Shown here: positions 1-6,196 of the stretch, piece after piece
Position numbering within the stretch: the first letter of the stretch is position 1
Layout of the letters: each line of letters opens with the position of its first letter
NCBI GenBank assembly: GCA_002311315.1
Contig: DBZZ01000038.1
Location: 7,698 to 16,576, forward strand
Direction of reading: 5' to 3'
Length of the DNA: 8,879 nucleotides
From: Methylococcaceae bacterium UBA1147
GTDB lineage: Bacteria; Pseudomonadota; Gammaproteobacteria; Methylococcales; UBA1147
The notes under the pieces: generated by a model
What the model saw: the letters and a program-made list of their open reading frames with translations, nothing else
Databases searched by the model: none
What the model was told of the DNA's origin: nothing
Translations under genes and position numbers: made by a program

Positions 1-190
1 AATCGTATTGACTGGTTTCCTCGACAAGGGTCATGCCATATTGCATTCCTCCGCAACCACCACCTTGTACAAAAACACGCACCCCCGCAACATCGTCCTC
101 ACTTTCAGTAATCTTCATGAGTTGTTGAATGGCCTCAGGGGACACCTTGATTTCATCGGTTAATGTCTGGCTAAACTGAGTGTTGGACAT
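1..190 (-). CDS. A-type Fe-S cluster carrier/insertion protein (IscA/ErpA/HesB family), partial
   Basis: Family role: A-type carriers take up an Fe-S cluster from the scaffold and deliver it to apo-proteins in the cytoplasm. The gene reads leftward from the ATG at 190 and leaves the window after 63 codons. The visible part matches the family N-terminal half: a short leader, a helix of the type 'SPEAIQQLMKI', then a strand and glycine loop ending in 'GGGCGGMQYGMT', which holds the first of the three conserved cluster-ligand cysteines. The C-terminal Cys-Gly-Cys pair would lie outside the window. A purine-rich AGAGGG lies about 5 bases before the ATG and supports this start. It is the best-preserved host gene on the left side. 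Whether it is ErpA, IscA or a SUF-type member cannot be settled from this part. Confidence 0.9.
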   Translation of the reverse strand, partial: MSNTQFSQTLTDEIKVSPEAIQQLMKITESEDDVAGVRVFVQGGGCGGMQYGMTLVEETSQYD

Positions 191-255
191 AACGACCCTC
201 TTACCTGTATTGATTTATGATCCTGCGATTCTAACATGGCCATCAAACCGTGGTG

Positions 256-552
256 TTAAAAAAGAAGACCTCGCATGAATCCGTAGTCCTCGCCGAAAAC
301 AACACCGACGATCGTTTTACTTTTCCAATGCAGAAACACCGCCCCATTTTGAATCCGGCTCCAAACAGGACTGGATTCTCGGATAGAGGGAGAGAGATCA
401 AGCGGTACAGGATCTACATTCTCAGGCGGCTGGAGATTACCCGAAGTCGTTTGCCCGCTAGTCGATGACCAACGGGAAAGGGGCATGGATGATGCCCTGG
501 AATACCTCTGCTCATGGCTTTGTGACGACAAATCTTTACTGAGGAGTCTCAT
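256..552 (-). CDS. Doubtful 98-codon ORF, unrecognised
   Basis: This is the only long minus-strand reading frame in the stretch 191-618, which otherwise holds nothing I can name. The product would start MRLLSKDLSSQ, run through a Ser/Pro-rich middle and end with a hydrophobic, aromatic stretch (residues about 70-98, including 'KTIVGVVFGEDYG'). I recognise no family. The G-rich sequence before the ATG touches the start codon, which is too close for a good ribosome binding site. The ORF lies downstream of the gene at 619-945 on the same strand. It may be a decayed gene or chance reading. A plus-strand ORF of similar length overlaps and looks no better. Confidence 0.2.
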   Translation of the reverse strand: MRLLSKDLSSQSHEQRYSRASSMPLSRWSSTSGQTTSGNLQPPENVDPVPLDLSPSIRESSPVWSRIQNGAVFLHWKSKTIVGVVFGEDYGFMRGLLF

Positions 553-618
553 CCCACCTTTTTGTCCCCGTTTCTATTTTACCTTTCTTTTTATCGAGTC
601 CTGGTCACTATTCGGTTG

Positions 619-945
619 TCATCTATTGCCCGATGCCTCATCAAAGTGCTTCTGCGCCAGGTCACTTGGCACTCCACATTCCTCGTATTTTTCTTCTATA
701 CATTTTTTCACTAATTTTGCCTTTCCGCTCTGGGTATAACGGAATTCAGTTCGGCACATGTACTCTGACTCCCCCTTGAAGATTTTAAACGCTTTCATTT
801 CTACGGCCCCAGCGGTGCCGTTGCTTACTTTTGCCCAGTCCATGATCTCTGGGCAATAGCTTGGCTTCCCAAATAGGGAAAAACCGCTCAGTCCCAAGAT
901 TACTGCCACAAACACCCCAATTCTCAAACTATTGTTCAACCTCAT
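619..945 (-). CDS. Small exported cysteine-containing protein, unknown function
   Basis: The product is 108 residues if started at the ATG at 945. An upstream ATG at 960 is in frame, but the strong GGAGG lies between the two ATGs, 8 bases before the one at 945, so 945 is the likely start. Residues 1-27 form a typical signal peptide: basic 'MRLNNSLR', then a hydrophobic run 'IGVFVAVILGLSGFSLFG'. The mature part is short and charged and has four cysteines (in PSYC, YMC, KKC and EEC), which could form two disulfides in the periplasm. I recognise no named family. The signal peptide, the ribosome binding site and the coherent charged composition make it a real gene candidate. The function is unknown. 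Confidence 0.6.
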   Translation of the reverse strand: MRLNNSLRIGVFVAVILGLSGFSLFGKPSYCPEIMDWAKVSNGTAGAVEMKAFKIFKGESEYMCRTEFRYTQSGKAKLVKKCIEEKYEECGVPSDLAQKHFDEASGNR

Positions 946-960
946 CAGTATCGCCTCCAT

Positions 961-1277
961 TTTGCATAACGTAAATATATGTATTTTTTGATAGAGCGCT
1001 TTTTTCTGCTCGCCTATTCTACGTATTTTTCACTCCCTTTACTTCTTGTGTACCCATTAACAATTGTGGATGGAGAATTTTGTCGAGATTTTAACGTTAC
1101 GCCCCCAACCGCAATGCCGCCTGTCTTCAACTTACGCCTGACCTCGATTCCAAGTTGGCGGGCTTCCTGGCGTACTTTCTGCGGATTCGCAAATTGTCCT
1201 TGTCCAGAGAAGGCAGAACATGCAGAGGAACCCAAGCGGGTCTTGATGGAATATTGGTCCATGAGCAATTACACAAT
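961..1277. other. Stretch without a convincing gene
   Basis: Overlapping ORFs occur on both strands: 84 codons on the minus strand at 1014-1268 and 100 codons on the plus strand at 979-1281. Neither has a clear ribosome binding site or a recognisable domain. The minus-strand frames around 1150-1240 contain pieces reminiscent of a signal or lipoprotein leader ('LGSSACSAF', or 'LGFLCMFCLLW' in another frame). That would fit yet another decayed exported protein, but I cannot show it. Confidence 0.3.
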
Positions 1278-1755
1278 TTAATGCACAGCCTCACTTCCCT
1301 TGGGGTTAGATGCCTTTTCGACTAACTCACCGTCCTTGTAACTTTGGGTTTTAGTGATATTTCCGTCTTTATCCCACAAAGCCCGTCTGGTTTACCTTCC
1401 TTGTAGTTTTCTTCTTTCTTCCATCCCGTTTCATACTAGAAAGTCCAGAACCCATCTCGTTTACCATTCCTGAAGCTTCCTTCCGTTGCCTTCTGTCCAT
1501 TTTTATGCCACTTGGTCCAAAGTCCTTCTGGCTTACCATTTTTGTAGTTTATTTCCCCCTGATTCTGTCCGTATCCATCCTTCCAGGATTCAACATATTT
1601 ACCGGTGAAGGGTTTCTCCTGATTGAGTTAAAACTTCAATCCATTTCTGTCTTGTCTATAGATCACCCCTTTTCCTTACAAAGAAGACACCAATCGCCCC
1701 CTGAACAGGAAACGAGAAAAAGAACCAGACAAAATATTGACAAGAAGTTTTTCAT
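1278..1755 (-). pseudogene. Decayed YwqK-family (MORN_2 repeat) lipoprotein
   Basis: Family: MORN_2-repeat proteins, often annotated as YwqK-family antitoxin, with tandem repeats of the type 'Y.NGK..G.W..W..NG'. The ATG at 1755 opens a lipoprotein signal, 'MKNFLSIFCLVLFLVSCSGG', with lipobox LVSC. The frame ends at a TGA (1663-1665), but coding continues one base over, and the break falls in a run of four G, which suggests a one-base loss. The second frame gives 'NQEKPFTGKYVESW' and then repeats 'YKNGKPEGLWTKWHKNGQK', 'FRNGKRDGFWTF' and 'YETGWKKEENYKEGKPDGL'. It is broken by TAA (1628-1630) and TAG (1436-1438). A further frameshift near 1380 leads to 'WDKDGNITKTQSYKDGE' and a final TAA at 1278-1280. 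About 158 codons remain recognisable. Four lesions make it a pseudogene rather than a sequencing slip. Confidence 0.85.
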
Positions 1756-1825
1756 TCTTAACCCGCTGTTTGAGCAACTGACCGTCCTTGTAGACTACAG
1801 AATTGGTGGATTTTCCAAAGTGACG
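1752..1825 (-). pseudogene. C-terminal remnant of a tandem YwqK-like paralogue
   Basis: Just upstream of the lipoprotein pseudogene start, the minus strand reads 'RHFGKSTNSVVYKDGQLLKQ'. This aligns without gaps to the end of the neighbouring pseudogene, 'DKDGNITKTQSYKDGELVEK', and the DNA shares a core of the form ACAAGGACGGT. It is best read as the last part of a second copy whose body has been lost. The frame runs on through the neighbour's signal sequence to a stop near 1670, so the native stop is gone. The region further upstream, to about 1990, shows no further repeats that I can recognise. Confidence 0.5.
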
Positions 1826-1995
1826 GATATGCGTTTATTAGGCTCCCCTATTGCAATCACCAAAGGCATCTGTATGGCTAGTACGACCTCCCCGACGGGT
1901 CATCCGATATCCCATCTATCCGACGGAGAATTCTGGCTAAGTATGGCAACCACCCCTTGGCCATCGATCTACGTGGAACGTTCGCGCCGGGCTTG

Positions 1996-2112
1996 ATGAA
2001 CAAGGAGGCGACAAGAATCGTCTCAGGCAGTACGTCACCCGATGGCACCGCTAGCTACACGGTGGACTGGGAGGGCAGGTCAACCGCAAGGAAAATCTCA
2101 GACGGTATTTGA
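1996..2112 (+). pseudogene. 38-codon remnant, copy A of an inverted decayed pair
   Basis: The reading frame ATG 1996 to TGA 2110-2112 gives 'MNKEATRIVSGS...YTVDWEGRSTARKISDG'. It matches the minus-strand fragment at 3294-3410 ('MSKEANKHQLRQYDTVDFNCRSVAR'), sharing DNA blocks CAAGGAGGCGA, ACACGGTGGACT and GCAGGTCA in the same order. Copy A has about 24 extra bases in the middle. The pattern 'Y.TVDF.CRS..R' is reminiscent of the part of surface-adhesin-E-like exported proteins that carries a conserved 'YDC+' segment, but this link is weak. Neither copy has a signal peptide, so both look like gene tails. Confidence 0.4.
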
Positions 2113-2240
2113 TCGTCCATGCTGTCAGTAACTAAGATTGATGGCGACCTGGCCCAACGTGGGGCGTTGCCTCCGTTATGGTTTGCTCGACGTAACATCT
2201 CGTTTAAACATTTCCCTAGCGTCTGCCAATATTCATTTTG

Positions 2241-2498
2241 TCAATCGCCGGGTTTGTACTTCCTGCACATTTCCACCTGGTCTTCTTGTAACTTCCATGC
2301 TGCTTTTATACAGATCCGTGCCATGCGTTTCTGCATGCGCCTCTTTTTGATTTCTTTTATATCGGTGTCGCTTAATACACTCGCTGTTTGGTTCGTTGTT
2401 TCACTTGCTTGCTCGCTTTCCAAAGCTGATGCCTCATTTGCATTAATACCAAGAGCCGAGACCAAAAAAACAAATGACGATATTATTCTCATTTTCAT
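2241..2498 (-). CDS. Small exported protein with basic C-terminal half, unknown function
   Basis: The product has 85 residues. Residues 1-25 are a clear signal peptide: 'MKMRIISSFVFLVSALGINA' followed by NEASA, with a likely cleavage at an Ala-X-Ala-type site near residue 25. The mature part is first acidic and Ser/Thr-rich, then strongly basic ('DIKEIKKRRMQKRMARICIK'), with two cysteines (in RICIK and EMCRK) that could pair. An AGGGA lies about 10 bases before the ATG, a usable but distant ribosome binding site. I recognise no family. The opposite strand has a 132-codon ORF (2119-2517), but it lacks these features. Confidence 0.5.
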   Translation of the reverse strand: MKMRIISSFVFLVSALGINANEASALESEQASETTNQTASVLSDTDIKEIKKRRMQKRMARICIKAAWKLQEDQVEMCRKYKPGD

Positions 2499-2641
2499 GA
2501 TTATTATTCCCTATTAGAAGTGCCTCGAAGGACTTTCTACCCATCGGATTCGTCTAATATACGCCGGATATCTGCCAGACCCAACGATCGTGTGAATCCC
2601 CATCGGCCTGACACGACATGAACAGTATTACCAACATCAGC

Positions 2642-3036
2642 TCATTGAGGATTAAGCTTGATAAAACCCCCGCCAGACTCGAATCTGACTGGGTTTTTGC
2701 TTTCCGTCACAGAGCTACTTACCCAATACCACTGACCCTCGAGAAATTCAGGATTTGACCCCATATGTCTCTCCAGATACATTTGATGCAGGGGATACTG
2801 AGACCCTGAGGAATCCAACCCATCCTTCTCTAGGTTTGTTCTATCGGGCAGCCATTCCTTTTGCCTCTGCTTCTGTAAAACCGAAGAGCGTCTGGCTGAA
2901 TCGTCCATCGACATACATGGAAACTCCCCGTACACGGGCCATCGATGAAGTCGATCTGGGCAATCCCGTTGTCACCCCTCAGCTCAGGGGCAAGATCCAG
3001 TTCCTGTAGAAACCGGAAGGCTTTTCCGTTAACGGG
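2642..3036 (-). pseudogene. Probable decayed gene in several frames, unrecognised
   Basis: Three minus-strand frames each hold a protein-like stretch but no complete gene. From 3036 to about 2940 one frame reads 'GKAFRFLQELDLAPELRGDN' and then 'GIAQIDFIDGP'. From the ATG at 2942 to a stop at 2841 a second frame reads 'GVSMYVDGRFSQTLFGFTEA' and then 'EAKGMAAR'. A third frame, open from 2935 to 2642, ends in 'GQWYWVSSSVTESKNPVRFE'. The first two pieces join naturally at a single frameshift near 2930-2940 and look like one small cytoplasmic protein. I cannot name its family. The third frame may be chance. Confidence 0.3.
2663..2698. terminator. Hairpin with A-tract/T-tract flanks, possible bidirectional terminator
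   Basis: On the plus strand AAAACCC (2663-2669) pairs with GGGTTTT (2691-2697). An inner pair, CAGA (2674-2677) with TCTG (2684-2687), closes a six-base loop. The plus-strand copy ends in five T; the minus-strand copy ends in four T. This is the form of a bidirectional rho-independent terminator. The inner part also resembles a tRNA T arm, but no acceptor or anticodon arm can be drawn around it. Confidence 0.5.
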
Positions 3037-3141
3037 TCAACTGGTTTTTCATATAACAGTAGTTACTGTTACATTTGGGCCATTAGCGAGAGCATTTCTT
3101 TTAAACATCGACAGAACTTAGTAGAAATGCTCGCTTAGCCC

Positions 3142-3321
3142 ATGTGGCAGAAAGAATCCATATCGAAGGATTATTAAATTGTTGACGTCGATCTCAAGAC
3201 ATACAAGAACTACCTGAATGCCAAGGCCTCAACATTCGCCAAGTACGGGGCTAAACTCCTTGTTCATGGAGGGTGACGTCAGGTAATCGAAGGTTATGAC
3301 GAGCCCCAGCCAAGGAATTGA
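3142..3321 (+). pseudogene. DUF1330-family gene, inactivated by stops
   Basis: DUF1330 proteins are about 95-residue ferredoxin-like-fold proteins that open with a strand of the type 'KGYWIVDVDV' and go on '..Y..Y....A....YGG+FLVRGG+..V+EG'. Here the plus strand reads 'SKDY*IVDVDLKTYKNYLNA', then 'KASTFAKYGAKLLVHGG*RQ' and 'VIEGYDEPQPRN*'. There are in-frame stops at 3175-3177 (where the family has Trp), 3274-3276 and 3319-3321. No complete C-terminal half follows. The end overlaps the antisense remnant at 3294-3410, so a rearrangement junction probably lies near 3290-3320. Confidence 0.75.
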
Positions 3322-3410
3322 GCGTCTGGCACCTCCCTTGCAACTGACCTGCAGTTGAAGTCCACCGTGTCATACTGCCTCAGTTGATGCTTGTTCGCCT
3401 CCTTGCTCAT
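3294..3410 (-). pseudogene. 38-codon remnant, copy B of an inverted decayed pair
   Basis: The minus-strand frame from ATG 3410 to TAA at 3294-3296 gives 'MSKEANKHQLRQYDTVDFNC' followed by 'RSVAREVPDAQF'. It is related to the plus-strand remnant at 1996-2112 and lies 1.2 kb from it in the opposite direction. Copy B keeps a cysteine where copy A has a change (NCRS against EGRS) and lacks the central extra bases. It has no ribosome binding site and no signal peptide of its own. Its 3' end overlaps the tail of the DUF1330 pseudogene on the other strand. Confidence 0.4.
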
Positions 3411-3655
3411 AAAGCTGGCGGAAACGACGTTTTACAAGGCGATTGAGGCTCACGGCAAAGCGCCACAACCTGCGGGTTCGGGTAAATGCTGCAACCGACT
3501 CAGGTCTAGCTGCAATCCACAACTTGTCCGACTTGCACGCGACGATGCTGTACTAGCGTGGGATCGATCATGAACGATTAACCTTCAAATTACAGGGCCG
3601 CCACTATCGCCTGACCGATGTCCACAGCAACGTAGTTAATAAAATCCTCTGGTAA
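3391..3655 (+). pseudogene. Possible decayed gene tail, unrecognised
   Basis: A 60-codon frame (3391-3573) ends '...ARDDAVLAWDRS*'. The neighbouring frame, open from 3557 to the TAA at 3653-3655, reads 'IDHERLTFKLQGRHYRLTDV' followed by 'HSNVVNKILW*'. Joined at one frameshift near 3560 they give a protein-like C-terminus, '...DDAVLAWDR-IDHERLTFKL...'. The upstream part of the first frame overlaps the antisense remnant at 3294-3410 by 20 bases and may be chance. The family is not recognised. The second frame looks the more genuine. Confidence 0.3.
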
Positions 3656-3682
3656 CTCGTGGCCAAGACCTTGGTTGCAGAA

Positions 3683-4219
3683 TTACTTTTTCAACGCTTT
3701 GGCGATCAGTGCCTTCATGTCCTTCTCGACACTTTTGACGATGGTTTTGGGGCCTGTGGCTTTAATGAATACAGAGCCTTGTTTGCCCTCGATGATCGCG
3801 CCGAGCAGGCCGCTGTTGGGCACGGGAACCTTGTTGCCGCCAAACGGCGGGCCTTTCATGAAGGTACCCTCCGCGGTGACGTAAGTGACCTTAGTTCCAT
3901 TAACGGTCTCATTCACTGTCCTGGCTTTGAGTTGATCGGCCGGCTCTTTGAATTGGCTAAGCCAACGCTTCACGTTTGCGGCCACATCACCCCCTCCGTC
4001 CAGGCCAAAGTGGAAGAAAACCACCTCAGCCGATTTGCCATCTTTCCCTTTGATGGCGAACTGCGCTTTACGCATCGACGATGAAGGGTTTTGAGTCTGC
4101 CAGCCCTTTGGCCCTTCAAACTGAATCCCTCCCACAGAAAACGTTTCCGCATGGAGAAATGAAACCGACAGTAACAAGAGAAGAAATGTGCTTGTGCGAT
4201 AAAAGAATGTTTTGTTCAT
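3683..4219 (-). CDS. Exported protein of about 178 residues, unknown function
   Basis: Residues 1-24 are a signal peptide ('MNKTFFYRTSTFLLLLLSVS' then FLHA, cleavage after HAE or HA). The mature protein starts 'ETFSVGGIQFEGPKGWQTQN' and continues with 'VVFFHFGLDGGGDVAANVKR' and 'WLSQF'. A later segment reads 'GLLGAIIEGKQGSVFIKATG', followed by 'PKTIVKSVEKDMKALI'. This beta-rich layout, with the HFG..GGGD..AN..RW motif, is one I have seen in uncharacterised exported proteins of diverse bacteria, but no function is established that I know. There are no cysteines in the mature part. No good ribosome binding site precedes the ATG at 4219. The reading frame is intact and full length, so it is probably a live host gene. 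It ends just left of the old phage remnant. Confidence 0.75.
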   Translation of the reverse strand: MNKTFFYRTSTFLLLLLSVSFLHAETFSVGGIQFEGPKGWQTQNPSSSMRKAQFAIKGKDGKSAEVVFFHFGLDGGGDVAANVKRWLSQFKEPADQLKARTVNETVNGTKVTYVTAEGTFMKGPPFGGNKVPVPNSGLLGAIIEGKQGSVFIKATGPKTIVKSVEKDMKALIAKALKK

Positions 4220-4240
4220 TAGCGAATAATAAGTATTTGA

Positions 4241-4432
4241 ACGAGCTATTTCAATGACGGAGCAGTACAGGACGCCTATGGCCTAGCGATACAGACAGGT
4301 CATGCAGCAGCAGTCGGGGCAACCTGGGCGTTGGCTAAACTGCATGGGCTGGATAAGCCGACGTTGAAAAGCCCGAGAGAGTTGTACCCGGATATTGAGA
4401 TCAGGATTCCACGCGATCCTAAACCGATGTAG
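4241..4432 (+). pseudogene. C-terminal fragment resembling a phage terminase small subunit
   Basis: The frame opens after a TGA at 4238-4240 and ends at TAG 4430-4432. From about 4259 it reads 'GAVQDAYGLAIQTGHAAAVG' and then 'ATWALAKLHGLDKPTLKSPR', ending in a charged tail. Terminase small subunits of several phage and satellite families end with this kind of helix ('A+.LA...G...A...A...KA+L.GL'). There is no start codon or helix-turn-helix domain, so it is only a tail. It lies just outside the tRNA-Pro 3' end, where a terminal gene of an earlier prophage or satellite could be left behind. The family call is tentative; the coding character is clearer than the name. Confidence 0.4.
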
Positions 4433-4509
4433 CTCGGTTCCTCTTCTCGCCTGGATATTCAGTGTTGTGACCAAACCGTTTGGCGGAGAACCACACTAAC
4501 GTTTAAAAA

Positions 4510-4531
4510 TGTGGGTGCAGTGTGGGTGCAG
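4510..4531 (+). repeat. Perfect tandem 11-bp repeat (2 x TGTGGGTGCAG)
   Basis: The units are 4510-4520 and 4521-4531 and are identical. The pair sits between the phage-like remnant and the tRNA fragment. Its form, two abutting units of about one helical turn, is like the pair just before the integrase start (4761-4784). It may be the arm-type binding sites of a lost integrase. The end, GGGTGCAGG, also equals nine bases of the tRNA anticodon arm in inverted orientation, which may be chance. Confidence 0.6.
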
Positions 4532-4560
4532 GAAGAATATTTCCTTGTCATACAAATAAC

Positions 4561-4595
4561 GCTTACCCTAGAATAACAGGTAAGCCTTTGTTTTT
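4561..4595 (+). terminator. Rho-independent terminator-like hairpin
   Basis: GCTTACC (4561-4567) pairs perfectly with GGTAAGC (4579-4585) across an 11-base loop, followed by CTTTGTTTTT. The T-rich tail is on the plus strand, so it would stop transcription coming from the left toward the tRNA fragment. On the minus strand the tail is T-poor. Confidence 0.55.
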
Positions 4596-4596
4596 A

Positions 4597-4648
<52 letters not shown>

Positions 4649-4669
4649 TTTTCTAGGTCTAATGCCACT

Positions 4670-4707
4670 CAACAAGATCCGTCATGTTTCCTTACCTTGT
4701 TGTTTTT
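4670..4707 (+). terminator. Weak terminator-like hairpin upstream of the integrase
   Basis: CAACAAG (4670-4676) pairs with CTTGTTG (4696-4702) across a 19-base loop, followed by five T. It lies just inside the element. It could shield the integrase from read-through or be chance. The long loop and A/T-rich stem make it weak. Confidence 0.3.
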
Positions 4708-4760
4708 CTTATGTTATTATTCCATTGCAATCCAAGGAGATCCATAACAAGCTAACATCT

Positions 4761-4784
4761 AACGTAGACACCAACGTAGACACG
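4761..4784 (+). repeat. Tandem 12-bp repeat just before the integrase start
   Basis: AACGTAGACACC (4761-4772) and AACGTAGACACG (4773-4784) differ only in the last base and end one base before the ATG at 4786. Tandem short repeats beside an integrase gene are typical arm-type integrase binding sites. Here they would also overlap the integrase translation start, so binding could repress integrase expression. Confidence 0.6.
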
Positions 4785-4785
4785 A

Positions 4786-6102
4786 ATGCTAACGAACAAA
4801 GCAATAGTCAATACCAAGTCCAATGGTAGGACCCAATGGCTTAGAGAGAAGTCCAATGATGCATCCATCAAAGGACTCTGTGTTCGGGTTACAAAAGCAG
4901 GCACTAAGACTTTCTATGTTCACTACACCTTTAACGGCAGGAGGAAGTATTACAATCTCGGCTTGCTATCTAGCAAATTCACCCTGGCAGACGCAAGAGA
5001 TGACTGCCGTGAAATCCGCAAACTAATAGATGCGGGTTTCGACCCTGAACTGGAACGCCAGAAAAAACTTGACGCCCAAAAGCTCGAACGCGAAATACTG
5101 GACGCTAAGCAGTCCAGAACAACAGTCAACGAATTGCTTGGCTACTACCTCTCTCATCTAGATAAAAAGAATACCCGTAACGACGCTCGTCAGAAATTTG
5201 CCAAAGAGGTACGCCCAAAGATTGGCAATATGATCGCCGCAGAGGTTACCGACAAAGACATCAGACCCATTGTTGCAGATGTAGTAAAGCGCGGTGCACA
5301 GGTATCAGCAAGGCATCTACACACTTTTCTTCACGCTGCTTTCAACCTCGCCATCAAGGATGATTATTCGCCTTTCTTTGAGCAGTGGGCGGTCAATCCA
5401 GTCGGCAAGGTAAAGAAGCCCGCAGACACTGATCCGGACAAACGAATCTTGTCCGTTGAGGAGATCAGACACCTGTGGAAGATCCTGGAGCATTATGCCG
5501 GGATGGAACCTGCCATGAAGGACATTCTCCGTCTATTGCTTCTGACGGGTCAGAGGGTCCAAGAAGTATCAGGAATGCAGTGGGCGGAAATCGATTGGGA
5601 AACCATGCTCTGGAGCATTCCACCGGTTCGGATCAAAACCCGGAAGAAGCGAAACGAACCACACATACTGCCCATCACGCCAATGATGGAGGAGATCATA
5701 AAGCGGCAACCTGTTATTCAGTACGCCGATAGACTAGGGAAAACACGACCGGCCAAAGCAGTTTTCAGTGGTAGAAATGACCCCGACAAGCCTCTTGAAT
5801 GGCGATCACTGTCAAGAGCAGTAAATCGACTCTGTGAACGCAGTGAAATACAGAAATTCTCTCCGCGCCAGATCCGAGGAACAGTCAAGTCCCATATGGC
5901 CCGCATTAAAGTGATGAAAGAGATTCGAGATCGTATACAGAATCACGCCCTGACCGATATTGCAGACACCCATTATGATGCCCATGACTATCTCGATGAA
6001 AAACAAGCCGGCCTAATGAAGTGGGAGCGAGAACTAAAACGAATTGTACGGATCAGCAACGAATCCCATATCGTCGATTTCAGGTCGGTTGGACCAACCT
6101 AA
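4786..6102 (+). CDS. int: Tyrosine recombinase / site-specific integrase (DUF4102-type N-terminus)
   Basis: The protein cuts and rejoins DNA at the element's attachment sites, here a tRNA-Pro. It has 438 residues, the usual length for this family. Residues 1-90 are the arm-binding domain, opening 'MLTNKAIVNTKSNGRTQWLR' and ending near 'FTLADARDDCREIRKLIDAG'. Residues about 110-215 are the core-binding helices. Residues 220-415 are the catalytic domain: R257 (TGQRVQEVSG), K287 or K288 on the beta hairpin before H293, R364 (SPRQIRGT), H387 (QNHAL) and the nucleophile Y397 (DTHYDAHDYLDEK). The usual His of the HxxR box is Arg361, a variant also found in related integrases. The ATG at 4786 matches the family N-terminus but has no visible ribosome binding site; instead a tandem repeat occupies that place, so expression may be low or self-controlled. 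Confidence 0.95.
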   Translation: MLTNKAIVNTKSNGRTQWLREKSNDASIKGLCVRVTKAGTKTFYVHYTFNGRRKYYNLGLLSSKFTLADARDDCREIRKLIDAGFDPELERQKKLDAQKLEREILDAKQSRTTVNELLGYYLSHLDKKNTRNDARQKFAKEVRPKIGNMIAAEVTDKDIRPIVADVVKRGAQVSARHLHTFLHAAFNLAIKDDYSPFFEQWAVNPVGKVKKPADTDPDKRILSVEEIRHLWKILEHYAGMEPAMKDILRLLLLTGQRVQEVSGMQWAEIDWETMLWSIPPVRIKTRKKRNEPHILPITPMMEEIIKRQPVIQYADRLGKTRPAKAVFSGRNDPDKPLEWRSLSRAVNRLCERSEIQKFSPRQIRGTVKSHMARIKVMKEIRDRIQNHALTDIADTHYDAHDYLDEKQAGLMKWERELKRIVRISNESHIVDFRSVGPT

Positions 6103-6196
6103 GTTTTGGAAAGATCATCCATTCATAAAGGCGGTGATCACGATTGCATCATGCCCTGGAAATTAAAAGCCATTTAGGAAATATCGAGGAAGTACC

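Noticed and set aside
1505..1996. Long plus-strand ORF of 163 codons
   Set aside because: It lies antisense to the YwqK-like pseudogene over much of its length, lacks a domain, and its opposite strand reads clear MORN_2 repeats and a lipoprotein signal.
2119..2517. Plus-strand ORF of 132 codons
   Set aside because: It is antisense to the gene at 2241-2498, which has a proper signal peptide and a start context; the plus-strand product looks random.
2659..2760. Possible tRNA on the minus strand, because of a T-arm-like hairpin with a TTCGAG loop
   Set aside because: No acceptor stem, anticodon arm or D arm can be drawn around it; a terminator-like hairpin explains the pairing better.
3659..4084. 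Plus-strand ORF of 141 codons
   Set aside because: It is the shadow of the exported protein gene at 3683-4219, whose minus-strand product has a signal peptide and coherent motifs.
1760..4240. Insertion-sequence remnants as the cause of the gene decay
   Set aside because: I saw no transposase motif, no terminal inverted repeats and no target duplications; the fragments look like host genes.
5475..5732. ORFs inside the integrase gene in other frames
   Set aside because: They are fully covered by the intact 438-residue integrase with all catalytic residues.
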